Shown piece after piece: positions 51,695 through 61,346 of a DNA stretch of 64,000 nt. The stretch spans positions 3,100,001 to 3,164,000 of the forward strand of contig NZ_VWWO01000001.1 of the NCBI RefSeq assembly GCF_011752935.1, written 5' to 3'. Below the pieces are notes generated by a model that was not told the DNA's origin, ran no database searches, and worked only from the letters and a program-made list of their open reading frames with translations. This DNA is from Chitinophaga sp. Cy-1792. GTDB lineage: Bacteria > Bacteroidota > Bacteroidia > Chitinophagales > Chitinophagaceae. Position 1 is the stretch's first letter. Every line of letters starts with the position of its first letter. A program made the position numbers and the translations under genes.

Positions 51695-53848
51695 ATGATG
51701 AAAAAAAGCATCTTTACTATTACCCTGTCTTTCCTGGGACTGGCGCAGGTTTATGCCCAGGAGCCGGTGTTCAGGCGGGCGGATCTGCCCAATGAAACAA
51801 GGGTTCAGGACCTGTTAAAAACCCTGACCCTGCAGGAAAAGATCTCTTTACTGGGCTATAACAGCCCGGCGATAGAGCGCCTGCAAATTCCTGCCTATAA
51901 CTGGTGGAATGAAGCCCTGCACGGCATTGCCCGTGGTGGTGAATCTACCGTGTATCCGCAGGCGATAGGTTTATCGGCCACCTTTGATCCGCAGCTGGCA
52001 AAGGCCGTTTCCGGTACTATTTCCACGGAGGCCCGCGCCAAATACAACCTGGCAGTAGCACAGGGCAGGCATGTACAATACATGGGGCTTAATTTCTGGA
52101 CCCCGAATATCAATATCTTCCGTGACCCACGCTGGGGCAGGGGACAGGAAACCTATGGGGAAGATCCCTACCTGACAGCTACCATGGCTGGTTCCTTCGT
52201 CAATGGCTTACAGGGAGATGATCCGCAGCACCTGAAAACAGCTGCCTGCGCGAAACACTTCGCAGTGCATAGCGGCCCTGAGGCCGACCGTCACCAATTC
52301 AATGCCATCGTAGACGAGAAAGACCTTCGTGAAACCTATCTCTACGCCTTCAAAAAATTGGTAGACGGCAATGTGGAATCTATCATGTGTGCCTATAACC
52401 GCGTTAACAGTCAGCCATGCTGCACCGGCAACACACTCCTGCAGGATATCCTGCGCAGAGAATGGAGATTTACCGGGCAGGTAGTGACCGACTGCTGGGC
52501 CTTGGAAGATATCTGGACACGACATAAAACGATTCCTACAAGAGTAGAAGTGGCAGCAGCAGCTATTAAGGCAGGTGTAAACCTCGACTGCGCCAACATC
52601 CTCCAGGATGATGTACAGAAAGCTATGGATAATGGCTGGCTGACAATGGCAGATGTAGACAGCGCACTGATACATTCGCTACGTACACAAATGAAGCTGG
52701 GACTGTACAACGATGCCGCGCACCGCCCATATGCAGGCTATGGTGCAGACAGCGTCAATAACAACTGGCATAAAGAACTGGCGCGCCAGGCAGCCCGCGA
52801 AAGCATGGTACTGCTGAAAAATGACGGCGTATTGCCACTGAATAAGGAGAAATTATCCTCCATGCTGGTTACCGGTTCCAACTCCGCTTCACTGGAAGCC
52901 CTCATGGGCAACTATCATGGACTCTCCGGTGATATGGTCACCTTCGTAGAAGGACTGACCAAAGCTGCCGGTGCAGGCATGGCCGTGCAATACGACCAGG
53001 GCTGCGACTTCACCGATACCCTTCATTTTGGAGGCATCTGGGCTTCTGAAAACTGCGACGTAACCGTGGCTGTTATCGGCCTGACCGCTTTGCAGGAAGG
53101 TGAAGACGGTGATGCATTCCTCGCTGCACATGGTGGCGATAAAAATTCATTGAGTCTGCCCCGCAGCCAGGTGATATTCATGCAGAAACTCCGTGCGGCA
53201 CATAAGAAGCCTATCATCGCCGTAATTACCTCCGGTAGCGCCGTAGATGTGGCCGAAATTGCTCCCTATGCGGATGCCGTTATCATGGCCTGGTACCCGG
53301 GTGAGCAGGGAGGCAACGCACTCGCGGATATCATCTTCGGAAAATATTCCCCTTCCGGCAAACTCCCGCTGACATTCTACAAATCTATCAGCGATTTACC
53401 GGACTATAAGGATTACAGCATGAAAAACCGTACCTACCGCTATTTCAAAGGGCAAACAGCGTGGCCTTTTGGCTTCGGTATGAGTTATGCCAGCTTTGAC
53501 TATTCCTGGAAACAGGAGCCAGTGGCTAATTATAAAGCCGGTGATACCATCCGTGTAGCCGTCAACGTAAGCAATAGCAGCCAGATAGCGGCTGATGAAG
53601 TAGTACAGGCTTATATCAGCTATCCTGCTGTAGACCGTATGCCGGTAAAAGAACTGAAAGCCTTTGCACGTGTTCGCACGGATAAAGGTGGCAGCAAAGT
53701 AGCTGAACTGAGTATCCCTGTAAGTGAATTGCAGAAATGGGATATGCAGCAACGCCAGTGGAAGCTCTATAAAGGCAACTATACCATTCATGTAGGACCG
53801 GATTCAGAACATTTCAAACTGTCGAAACCGTTCAACATAAAAGGTTAA
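51695..53848 (+). CDS. GH3 family glycoside hydrolase (beta-xylosidase/beta-glucosidase type)
   Basis: 717 aa, secreted (signal peptide ending VYAQE). GH3 N-terminal barrel with LPNETRVQDLLKTLTLQEKI, PRWGRGQETYGEDPYL, KHFAVHSGPEADRH, and the nucleophile Asp266 in VVTDCWALEDIW. A GH3 C-terminal domain (QAARESMVLLKNDGVLPL, GEDGDAF with likely acid/base) and a fibronectin type III-like domain (VSNSSQIAADEVVQAYISYP) follow. The TDCWALEDI context resembles beta-xylosidases. It is followed by a GH9 enzyme, so the pair probably degrades a beta-glucan or xylan in the periplasm. Confidence 0.92.
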   Translation: MMKKSIFTITLSFLGLAQVYAQEPVFRRADLPNETRVQDLLKTLTLQEKISLLGYNSPAIERLQIPAYNWWNEALHGIARGGESTVYPQAIGLSATFDPQLAKAVSGTISTEARAKYNLAVAQGRHVQYMGLNFWTPNINIFRDPRWGRGQETYGEDPYLTATMAGSFVNGLQGDDPQHLKTAACAKHFAVHSGPEADRHQFNAIVDEKDLRETYLYAFKKLVDGNVESIMCAYNRVNSQPCCTGNTLLQDILRREWRFTGQVVTDCWALEDIWTRHKTIPTRVEVAAAAIKAGVNLDCANILQDDVQKAMDNGWLTMADVDSALIHSLRTQMKLGLYNDAAHRPYAGYGADSVNNNWHKELARQAARESMVLLKNDGVLPLNKEKLSSMLVTGSNSASLEALMGNYHGLSGDMVTFVEGLTKAAGAGMAVQYDQGCDFTDTLHFGGIWASENCDVTVAVIGLTALQEGEDGDAFLAAHGGDKNSLSLPRSQVIFMQKLRAAHKKPIIAVITSGSAVDVAEIAPYADAVIMAWYPGEQGGNALADIIFGKYSPSGKLPLTFYKSISDLPDYKDYSMKNRTYRYFKGQTAWPFGFGMSYASFDYSWKQEPVANYKAGDTIRVAVNVSNSSQIAADEVVQAYISYPAVDRMPVKELKAFARVRTDKGGSKVAELSIPVSELQKWDMQQRQWKLYKGNYTIHVGPDSEHFKLSKPFNIKG

Positions 53849-53856
53849 GGATTTGT

Positions 53857-53892
53857 GGCGGGAATGATTATCTTATAGAAAATATTCCCGCC
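53857..53892 (+). promoter_or_regulatory. Intergenic hairpin abutting the GH9 start
   Basis: GGCGGGAAT (53857-53865) / ATTCCCGCC (53884-53892), 9-bp stem with an 18-nt loop. The 3' arm ends one base before the GH9 ATG at 53894, so folding would occlude the ribosome-binding region. No T-run, so not a terminator. Confidence 0.6.
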
Positions 53893-53893
53893 C

Positions 53894-55726
53894 ATGCCCT
53901 TTTCACTATCCTTCAGACATTTGTTTGTATGCTGTCTGCTACCCCTGGCAGTAAGTTCACAGAACGTTCGCGTAGTCACCAATCATGTAGGCTACGAAAC
54001 CACCCAACAGAAATCAGCGATGCTGGTTTCAGACCGGCCGGTTAAGCCTTCCGGCTGGACACTGATAGATGATGCCACCAACCAGGTTAGTGCCAGTGGC
54101 CAGCTGGCCGACAAGGGCACCGTCGATAAATGGCGAAACCTTTATTTCTGGCGCATCGATTTCTCCTCTTTTACCACTCCCGGAAAATACAGGCTGGTAG
54201 TAGCATTGCCCGATCATCAATACAGTTCCTATGCCTTTAGTGTAGGCGCGCACGTACTGGAGCGTCAGACGATCTCCGATGTTATATACTATTTCAAAGG
54301 ACAGCGTAGCTCCGGGCTGCTGGACCAGGCAGACCGCCACACCGGCCTGCTCGGAACCAAAGATACCATTGATGCCCATGGCGGCTGGTACGATGCTACC
54401 GGTGATTATGGTAAACATCTTTCTCACCTGTCTTTCTCTACTTACTTCAATCCGCAACAGATATCACTCACGGTTTGGAGTCTGATCAATACCTACGACC
54501 TGCTCACCCATAAGCCGGGAACAGATTACAGGCAGTTTAACCGTCGTCTGCTGGACGAAGCCATGTATGGTGCGGATTATCTTACGCGTATGCAGGCGAA
54601 AAATGGTTCCTTTTACAGAAGTGTGAGTGCACCAGGGCCAGGAAAGCGTGCCGTAGACAGGATCGTGCGGCCCGAAGAGAAAAATTACAAAATCAAGGTT
54701 AGTAAAGACCAGACAGCTTTTACCACTGGTAAGGATGATAACAGCTGGCAGAGTTTTCAGGCGAGTTACCGCTCTGGTGGCGGTATTGCCATTGCTGCCC
54801 TGGCGAAGGCCTCTATGTATGATACCAGTGGAGAATATAGTAATAAGGCCTATTTACAGGCCGCCATCCGTGCATTTAACTACCTGGAAGCACATAATAA
54901 AGAGATGACCAATGATGGCAAAGAGAATATTGTAGATGATTATTGCGCATTGTCTGCCGCCGCAGGCTTACTGGAAGCTACCGGTGATGTGCGTTATAAA
55001 GCTGCCGCAGAAAAGCGCGCAAACAGTTTGCTGTCAAGGCTTTCCAGCTGGGGTAGGTATCGCGGCTACTGGCGCGCAGATGATAGGGACAGGCCCTTTT
55101 TCCATCCCAGCGATGCAGGATTGCCTGTGGTGGCCTTGCTGAAGTATTATCCCTATGCAGATGTTAAAACGCAGACGGCTATACGAAATGGCATAGCAGC
55201 CTCTCTGCGTTTTGAGCTGGCTGTAACCAATGAAGTCAATAACCCGTTTGGATATAGCCGGCAGCTGGTGCAGGATACACTGGGTAACAGGAGAAGCAGT
55301 TTCTTTTTTCCGCATGGTAGCGAGGCAGCGCCCTGGTGGCAGGGAGAAAATGCCAGGCTAGGCTCGCTTGCTACGGCAGCACGTATGGCAGCGCGGTTAT
55401 TTGCAGCAGATAAACCATTCGCTGATAGTCTGCGCAATTTTGCCGGTGACCAGCTGAACTGGATACTGGGGTTGAATCCCTATGATGCCTGCATGTTACA
55501 GGGGACAGGGCATAATAACCCTGCCTACGGCTTCTTTGGTACATTTGAATATACCAATGCACCTGGCGGTATCGTGAATGGTATTACTTCCGGTTTTGAA
55601 GACGAAAATGATATCGCTTTTAATATCCCTTATGCGGTTACCGGCAAGGATGCCGACTGGCGCTGGGCCGAACAGTGGCTGCCCCATACTGCATGGTACC
55701 TCTGGGCAGTGGCGATGGGAGAATAA
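53894..55726 (+). CDS. GH9 family glycoside hydrolase with N-terminal Ig-like domain
   Basis: 610 aa, signal peptide ending LAVSSQN. CelD-like N-terminal Ig-like domain (residues about 25-115), then the GH9 (alpha/alpha)6 barrel. The nucleophile/base loop is GGWYDATGDYGK (Asp167 and Asp171), slightly longer than the canonical DAGDYGK. The late His region GLNPYDACMLQGTGHNN and the catalytic Glu593 in RWAEQWLPHTAWY complete the active site. Cuts beta-1,4-glucans or related polymers. It overlaps a convergent gene end (1-bp gap at 55728). Lies 45 bp after GH3, likely one operon. Confidence 0.9.
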   Translation: MPFSLSFRHLFVCCLLPLAVSSQNVRVVTNHVGYETTQQKSAMLVSDRPVKPSGWTLIDDATNQVSASGQLADKGTVDKWRNLYFWRIDFSSFTTPGKYRLVVALPDHQYSSYAFSVGAHVLERQTISDVIYYFKGQRSSGLLDQADRHTGLLGTKDTIDAHGGWYDATGDYGKHLSHLSFSTYFNPQQISLTVWSLINTYDLLTHKPGTDYRQFNRRLLDEAMYGADYLTRMQAKNGSFYRSVSAPGPGKRAVDRIVRPEEKNYKIKVSKDQTAFTTGKDDNSWQSFQASYRSGGGIAIAALAKASMYDTSGEYSNKAYLQAAIRAFNYLEAHNKEMTNDGKENIVDDYCALSAAAGLLEATGDVRYKAAAEKRANSLLSRLSSWGRYRGYWRADDRDRPFFHPSDAGLPVVALLKYYPYADVKTQTAIRNGIAASLRFELAVTNEVNNPFGYSRQLVQDTLGNRRSSFFFPHGSEAAPWWQGENARLGSLATAARMAARLFAADKPFADSLRNFAGDQLNWILGLNPYDACMLQGTGHNNPAYGFFGTFEYTNAPGGIVNGITSGFEDENDIAFNIPYAVTGKDADWRWAEQWLPHTAWYLWAVAMGE

Positions 55727-55727
55727 A

Positions 55728-56162
55728 CTATTGTGAAAATCCTTCCTCCTGGTTAATCAGGTTTTCCTCGAGATAGGCGGCGTCTCCCCGCAGGAAAGCC
55801 TGCAGGCAGGTGAGTGCGAATGGTGATTCTACACCATCCATTTGCGTAGCGAATCTGGGATTAAGGACATCCTTTTTCTTAAAAAAGCCTTTGCGTTCCA
55901 TTTTAGGCCGCATATACCCAACGCCTACACGCCCGTATAAGCAGCCGGAGATGCAAAGCATTTCGTTTTCTCCGAGGTTGTTCCGGCGGTTTATCTCGTA
56001 AAAATAAAATGGGTTCTCAGGGCTGTCGCCGGAGGCTTCTATCTGGCTATACAGCTCTTCCCAATCGATCGCCTGGTATAAAGCAAGTGCTTTTTCATTA
56101 TTGCAATCAGGATAGGCGTCGGGGTGCCGGGTAAACGGAGACTGTACTTTGATTTCGTACAT
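55728..56162 (-). CDS. Small protein of unknown function
   Basis: 144 aa from the ATG at 56162 (frame longer upstream but lacks support). No signal peptide or membrane span. It contains acidic and aromatic residues (ENPFYFYEINRRNNL, EMLCISGCLYGRVGVGYMRPK) and no recognisable domain. Lies behind the VOC gene, 50 bp apart, and tail to tail with the GH9 gene. Function cannot be assigned. Confidence 0.65.
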   Translation of the reverse strand: MYEIKVQSPFTRHPDAYPDCNNEKALALYQAIDWEELYSQIEASGDSPENPFYFYEINRRNNLGENEMLCISGCLYGRVGVGYMRPKMERKGFFKKKDVLNPRFATQMDGVESPFALTCLQAFLRGDAAYLEENLINQEEGFSQ

Positions 56163-56212
56163 AATAGTGATTTTTTCAGGAATATGGGTTAGTGTAAATA
56201 CAGTACATTTTA

Positions 56213-56578
56213 TTATTCTGCCGACCAAACGGCCAGTTCATAACCATCGGGGTCTGCAAAGTGAAAACGACTTCCGCCGGGAAATTTGAAAACATCTTTT
56301 ACAATAGTGCCACCAGCAGCGATCACCTTCTTTTTAGTAGCTTTCAGGTCGGTGGAATAAAGGATGACAAGCACAGTACCATTTACTGGTTTGCCTTGCG
56401 CGAAGCCGCCATCTACATAGTCACCCTCAAATCCAATGTATCCGGGGCCGTAGCTGGTGAACTCCCAACCAAAACTGCTGGAATAAAATGCGGCGGCACG
56501 GTCAAGGTTTTCAGAAAGAAATTCGATGTACTGTACCTGCTCGTTTTTGTATTTACTTTTGGATGAAGTGGTTGACAT
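56213..56578 (-). CDS. VOC-superfamily protein (glyoxalase/bleomycin-resistance fold)
   Basis: 121 aa from the ATG at 56578. Two beta-alpha-beta-beta-beta halves: YIEFLSENLDRAAAFYSSSF and LKATKKKVIAAGGTIVKDVF, ending with RFHFADPDGYELAVWSAE. The terminal Glu is a typical metal ligand. Substrate unknown; a lyase, dioxygenase or antibiotic-binding role is possible. Precedes the unknown gene at 56162 in transcription order. Confidence 0.85.
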   Translation of the reverse strand: MSTTSSKSKYKNEQVQYIEFLSENLDRAAAFYSSSFGWEFTSYGPGYIGFEGDYVDGGFAQGKPVNGTVLVILYSTDLKATKKKVIAAGGTIVKDVFKFPGGSRFHFADPDGYELAVWSAE

Positions 56579-56605
56579 AAAACATGGTTTCTGTGAAGAT
56601 ATCAT

Positions 56606-56780
56606 TTTTACGGATCTTCCTGAAATCCAAAAAAATCTAAAAGTTGTTTGACTGGCGGTAGTTTACCGCGCGCAGCGCGGAACACACCAACCGATACCGA
56701 AGGTATCGGTTGGGAATTCATCAAACATAATCTTTAATGCAATTGCTTCTCAGAAATCCTCTTCTATTATACAAATGCAA
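56606..56780. other. Intergenic gap with two hairpins
   Basis: A GCGC-rich palindrome at about 56666-56680 and a perfect 12-bp stem CCAACCGATACC (56687-56698) / GGTATCGGTTGG (56702-56713) with a GAA loop. The latter reads C(TTCG)G on the minus strand, as at 9500-9540. No T-run follows on the minus strand. Confidence 0.6.
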
Positions 56781-59153
56781 TTATTCTGCTTTCAGACTTT
56801 TTGCCGGATCAGCGATAGAAGCTTTGATAGATTGGAAGGAGATAGTAGCCATGGTAATAATCAGCGCAGTGAGGCCTGCAACAATGAATACCATTGGCCC
56901 TATGCTGATGTGGTAAGGGAAACGCAGCAACCAGTGACTCATCAGCCACCACGATACAGGGAAGGAGATTAGTATGCTGAGCAATATCAGTTTAAGGAAA
57001 TCTACCGATAGCATAGTGGTGATGCCAAAGGAACTTGCGCCCAGCACCTTGCGGATACCTATTTCCCTGGTACGGCGTTCAGCAGTATAGGCAGATAAAC
57101 CGAAGAGGCCGAGGCAGCTGATCAGGATCGCGATGGTGGCGAAAATGCGGCTGAGTTTCTGTAGCATAATTTCCGTATTGAACATGGCATTAAACTGATC
57201 ATTTGTAAAGCTATACCGGAAAGGATATGCCGGATTGTGGGTAGTAATGACCGTTCCTATTTTTTTGAGTGCAGACTCCAGGTCATTTACCGGCAAGAGT
57301 TTCAGGTAGATCCTGTTGGCTTCGGAAGGGAAATTGAAGAATACGACCGGGTCCGGATTGCCGTACACATCGCCATAAACATAATCTTTAACGACACCGG
57401 CTACACGTAAATTCATTTGAGCTTTACCTTCTCCTATGAACAGATTTTTCCCTACTACACTACCGCTTCCCATCTGTTTCGCCATTGCCTCATTGATGAT
57501 GACGTTGGTACTATCTGTACCTTCCGCAAGGAAATTATTGCCGTCGATGATTTTCATGCCTGCAGTAGCAATGAAATCCTTATTAATACAACGGATGGAA
57601 GTAATAGTTCTGTTGGTGGTTGGTTTTCCTTCCCAGTAGAATTCATCTGTATTATTGCCACCATTAAGTGGGTTGTAATCAGCCAGGGCAACGCTTTTCA
57701 CCACGCCGGTATTCAGCAGGTCCTGACGGATCACATCGAATTGTTTTACGTCTTCTTTTTCGACGGTGATAGACATCAGTTGCTCCATGTTTAATCCGAT
57801 ATCCCTTGTTTTAGCATGTTTTATTTGCTGGTAGATGATGATAGTGGCAATGATCAGTGATATGGAAATGGTGAACTGTGTAACCACCAGGCCTTTTCGT
57901 ATGAACGTAGCACCGGCTGTATTGACCTTTGATCCTTTCAGGATGGCTAATGGCTGAAACCCTGACAGGTAAAGGGCCGGATAGCTGCCAGCCAGTAAAC
58001 CCGATACCAGGATAATAGCCGTAAAGATCAGCAGATGTTGAGGTTGCAGCAAATTAAGCAACAGCGTTTTTCCCACCAATGCGTTGAATGCCGGCAGTAC
58101 CAGTGCGATAATGCATATGGCAATGATACCTGCCAGTGCAGCCTGTAACAGCGATTCAATGAGGAATTGTACCACCAGTTTGCCTTTGGGGGCGCCTAAA
58201 GCTTTGCGCACGCCCACTTCTTTGGAGCGCTGTTCACTTCGGGCAGTGGCCATATTCATGAAGTTGATGCAGGCGATGAGCAGAATAATACCAGCGATGA
58301 TACTCAGCAGCTGTACGAACTCTATGGTGCCACCTGTCTGTTTACCATTTTTAAAAACGTTGCGCAGGTGCCAGTCGTTCGCATTGAGCAGTACCGTACT
58401 GTTGATACTGTTAGGCATTTTGCTGCGCATGATGGCTGACAAGCCATCGTTAATTTTATTAAGATCTGCACCAGGTGTGGTTTGCAGGTATGTTTCGAGT
58501 CCGCAGTTAGTCCAGCTGCTCAGGTACTGCTGGGGGTTGGGGTAAAAGTTTTCCAATGGGGCGAGCCATTCATATTTTACAGTGGCATTATCCGGGAGAT
58601 CATTGACCAGACCAGAAATCGTATAGGTGGTGGCGTTATTCACCAGGATGGTTTTTCCCAGCACATTTTGTTTTGTATGGAAGAATTTCTCTGCGGTACG
58701 GGGAGTGATAACAAGGCTGTTGGGCTGACTGAAAGCCGTTTGTGGATTGCCTTCCAGGAAGTGGCACTGGAATATGGAGAAGAAGGTATTGTCTACATAT
58801 TTGCCATTGGCATATGTGGGTTTGTTCTGAAAGTTGAAGAGTGCCTGCACCTGGTCTTCCGTGCTGCGGCAATAGGAAACGATGCCGGGAATAGTGGCGA
58901 GGGCGGTTGCGCCCAGTGGGCCGGGAGTGGAGGTAAAGGTGCGCAGGCTGTTGTTCTGGTTCCAGTTGAGTTCTATCTGCTGGATATTTTCCTTATGTGT
59001 AATGTTGGCGTTATAGGTCAGTTCATTTTCCACCCAGAGTAGAATAAGTCCGGCGCAAACGATACCGATACTTAGTCCGAAGATATTCAGCAGGCTGAAA
59101 GTTTTATGTTTCAGCAGATTACGCAGTGCTGTTTTCAGGTAGTTCTTAAGCAT
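56781..59153 (-). CDS. MacB/FtsX-family ABC transporter permease
   Basis: 790 aa with four membrane spans in two FtsX-type permease domains (spans near residues 20, 290, 340, 380 and again near 680, 720 and 760) and periplasmic MacB-like domains between them (for example NGKYVDNTFFSIFQCHFLEG). Motifs: ARSEQRSKEVGVRKALGA and AERRTREIGIRKVLGAS, the two FtsX boxes. No ATPase gene is adjacent, so the partner is elsewhere. Such Bacteroidota permeases export lipids or peptides, or signal to a sensor kinase; specificity unknown. Confidence 0.9.
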   Translation of the reverse strand: MLKNYLKTALRNLLKHKTFSLLNIFGLSIGIVCAGLILLWVENELTYNANITHKENIQQIELNWNQNNSLRTFTSTPGPLGATALATIPGIVSYCRSTEDQVQALFNFQNKPTYANGKYVDNTFFSIFQCHFLEGNPQTAFSQPNSLVITPRTAEKFFHTKQNVLGKTILVNNATTYTISGLVNDLPDNATVKYEWLAPLENFYPNPQQYLSSWTNCGLETYLQTTPGADLNKINDGLSAIMRSKMPNSINSTVLLNANDWHLRNVFKNGKQTGGTIEFVQLLSIIAGIILLIACINFMNMATARSEQRSKEVGVRKALGAPKGKLVVQFLIESLLQAALAGIIAICIIALVLPAFNALVGKTLLLNLLQPQHLLIFTAIILVSGLLAGSYPALYLSGFQPLAILKGSKVNTAGATFIRKGLVVTQFTISISLIIATIIIYQQIKHAKTRDIGLNMEQLMSITVEKEDVKQFDVIRQDLLNTGVVKSVALADYNPLNGGNNTDEFYWEGKPTTNRTITSIRCINKDFIATAGMKIIDGNNFLAEGTDSTNVIINEAMAKQMGSGSVVGKNLFIGEGKAQMNLRVAGVVKDYVYGDVYGNPDPVVFFNFPSEANRIYLKLLPVNDLESALKKIGTVITTHNPAYPFRYSFTNDQFNAMFNTEIMLQKLSRIFATIAILISCLGLFGLSAYTAERRTREIGIRKVLGASSFGITTMLSVDFLKLILLSILISFPVSWWLMSHWLLRFPYHISIGPMVFIVAGLTALIITMATISFQSIKASIADPAKSLKAE

Positions 59154-59239
59154 AATACAAATATTGTAACGAATAGGAAACTAACAATATGCCATAGTGT
59201 GAAAGTACTGAAAACAGGGCGTTTACGGTATCTGAGCAT

Positions 59240-59287
59240 AAAAAAAGCGTCCACTTCCGGACATATTTGTCGCAAAAGTGGACGCTT
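59240..59287 (-). terminator. Terminator of the MFS transporter gene
   Basis: Stem AGCGTCCACTT (59246-59256) / AAGTGGACGCT (59276-59286), with TTTTTT after it when read on the minus strand. Confidence 0.85.
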
Positions 59288-59305
59288 GATATTGTAAGAC
59301 AATAG

Positions 59306-60547
59306 TTAGTGTAGTACAACGTTATTGCCGGCAGATTGTATGGTTCCCGACTTAATAAACCTTCTGCCGATGAGGAGGGCTGCCAGTGCTGTGATGCCGC
59401 ATGCCGCCAGTGTGATGGCCATTGGCATGGCATCCGGCGTTTTTACAGCACTTACGGCTGCGGAAGTGATGGCGCCAATACCCAGTTGCAGTGCACCCAT
59501 GACGGCAGATGCACTACCTGCATTTTTGGAAAACGGCGCCAGGCAAAGGGCGGCAGTATTGGGATTGACAAATCCAAGGCAGCAGAGATATCCAAACAGC
59601 AATACAATGAGTACCGGCAGCGTAAGCAGGTGCAGCATGGCTGTTGCCGCGATCAGGATACCGAATACAGACTGGAAGGTCAGTGCATAGGGGAGTATCT
59701 GTGTACTTTGGAACCTGCGGAGCAAAATACTGTTTACCTGACTGCAGCCGATAAAACCTACGGAAAGCCCGGCGAAAATCCAGCCGTACACTTTGGCGCT
59801 TACACTGAATAGTTCCATGAATACTTTCGGAGAGCCGGAAACGTAGGCGAATATGCCGGCAAAGCTGCAGGCGCCTGCGAGGGCGTAAGTAGTAAACTGT
59901 GCATTCCCCAGTACCGCGAGGAAGTTGGTGATGATGGGCCTGGGTTTCAGGGAGATGCTGTGATCGGGCTGGTAGCTTTCCGGGAGCCATAACAGGCTGG
60001 AAACCAGTATCAATATGCCCAATACTGTCAGTATCAGGAATACGGTATGCCAGCCAAAAGCAGCAGTGATATAGCCGCCAACAGCGGGAGCTACCATGGG
60101 AGAGGCACCCACTACCAGCATTAACAGGGCAAATACCCTGGCGTTGTCCTGCACGGGAAATATATCTCTTACCATGGCTACAGCGGCTACTGTGGCCGCG
60201 CAGCTACCGATGGCCTGAAAAAACCTAAGAATAATAAGGCTTTGAATCGAATGGCTGTAGATGCAGCCGATGGAGGCAGCAATGTAAAGAATCAGTCCGG
60301 CATACAGCGGGCGTTTACGGCCATATCGGTCCAGTAGTGGGCCGTAGAGCAGCTGTCCGGCGGATATGCCAATGAAGAAGCTGGTGAGAGAAAAGCCAAT
60401 CGTAGTGACGTCGGTGCCAAAATCTTTTGCTATGGCCGGGAATCCCGGGAGGTACATGTCTATGGAAAATGGTCCGAGCGCTGTCAGTGCTCCTAAAATT
60501 AAAATCAAAAAAAAGAACCGCGAGGGCGATATCGTTGTTGTAGTCAA
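59306..60547 (-). CDS. Bcr/CflA-family multidrug efflux transporter (MFS)
   Basis: About 413 aa from a TTG start at 60547; the frame extends to ATG 60613 but a -7 box TATCTTTG lies at 60590-60583, so the transcript probably starts after it. Twelve predicted spans. Signature GPFSIDMYLPGFPAI and GQLLYGPLLDRYGRKRPLY (MFS loop 2-3). Typical Bcr/CflA length. It exports drugs or small hydrophobic compounds using the proton gradient. Stands alone. Confidence 0.9.
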   Translation of the reverse strand: MTTTTISPSRFFFLILILGALTALGPFSIDMYLPGFPAIAKDFGTDVTTIGFSLTSFFIGISAGQLLYGPLLDRYGRKRPLYAGLILYIAASIGCIYSHSIQSLIILRFFQAIGSCAATVAAVAMVRDIFPVQDNARVFALLMLVVGASPMVAPAVGGYITAAFGWHTVFLILTVLGILILVSSLLWLPESYQPDHSISLKPRPIITNFLAVLGNAQFTTYALAGACSFAGIFAYVSGSPKVFMELFSVSAKVYGWIFAGLSVGFIGCSQVNSILLRRFQSTQILPYALTFQSVFGILIAATAMLHLLTLPVLIVLLFGYLCCLGFVNPNTAALCLAPFSKNAGSASAVMGALQLGIGAITSAAVSAVKTPDAMPMAITLAACGITALAALLIGRRFIKSGTIQSAGNNVVLH

Positions 60548-60582
60548 TGGGTATTTGTTTTTATGGTTTTCGCTTAACGTGC

Positions 60583-60590
60583 CAAAGATA
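60583..60590 (-). promoter_or_regulatory. Candidate -7 promoter element of the MFS transporter
   Basis: TATCTTTG on the minus strand, an exact TAnnTTTG match, 36 bp before the proposed TTG start. Confidence 0.55.
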
Positions 60591-60845
60591 GTATAGAAAT
60601 GCCCAGTGTCCATGCCCGGGAGCTATTGATAATAATTATACAATGATATATACACTTTATAACTATCGATAAATTATATTTTTTTGTTTTATGTGTGCTT
60701 GCAGAAAGAGTGGGGTAGCAATTGTCTAACGTTAATGTATATACGAATTTTATTTTCTCTCGCTGTGATTTTATTTTTTTTGTAGATATATTTTTTGGTT
60801 ATATCATTGGGGTGAAATTTTGTAGCCCGTAAAAACAGAAAAGTA

Positions 60846-61304
60846 ATGAACACGGTAACCTATCTCCGCACCAACAATGAACAACGGGACTTTGAATCAT
60901 TGACCAGCGCACTGGATGATGATCTTCGTGACCGCTACCATGAGTTGCAGGAACTTTATGATGAGCACAACGTAATTGATGCCATTGAAACGGTATTGAT
61001 TGCGTATGCAGCCGGAGCGGCTGTAGGGTGTGCCTGTTTCCGTGAGTTCAATGATCATACGATAGAAATCAAGCGTATGTTTGTAATGCCTGACCTTCGC
61101 GGACAGGGTATTGCAATGGGCATTTTACAGGAGCTGGAAAACTGGGCAAGAGAATTGAATTACGGATATGCCATCCTGGAAACAGGCAAGCGTCAGCCGG
61201 AAGCCATCAGTTTGTACCAGAAGAGCGGATATACGATCATGGATAATTATGGTCAGTATATCGGGATGGACAACAGTATTTGTATGCGTAAGCGATTAGG
61301 TTAG
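60846..61304 (+). CDS. GNAT-family N-acetyltransferase
   Basis: 152 aa. Acetyl-CoA binding motif MFVMPDLRGQGIAMGILQEL (motif A with the R/Q-x-x-G-x-A pattern, residues about 76-95) and C-terminal YQKSGYTIMDNYGQY. N-terminus carries a charged helix. Substrate unknown; the family modifies small amines or protein N-termini. Terminator follows. Confidence 0.88.
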   Translation: MNTVTYLRTNNEQRDFESLTSALDDDLRDRYHELQELYDEHNVIDAIETVLIAYAAGAAVGCACFREFNDHTIEIKRMFVMPDLRGQGIAMGILQELENWARELNYGYAILETGKRQPEAISLYQKSGYTIMDNYGQYIGMDNSICMRKRLG

Positions 61305-61346
61305 TATCGCTGATCACCGTCATTGTTCGATCATGAAAAAAATACT

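Noticed and set aside
56687..56713. Intrinsic terminator for the MacB-type permease
   Set aside because: The stem is perfect but no T-run follows on the minus strand, so it is left as a hairpin only.
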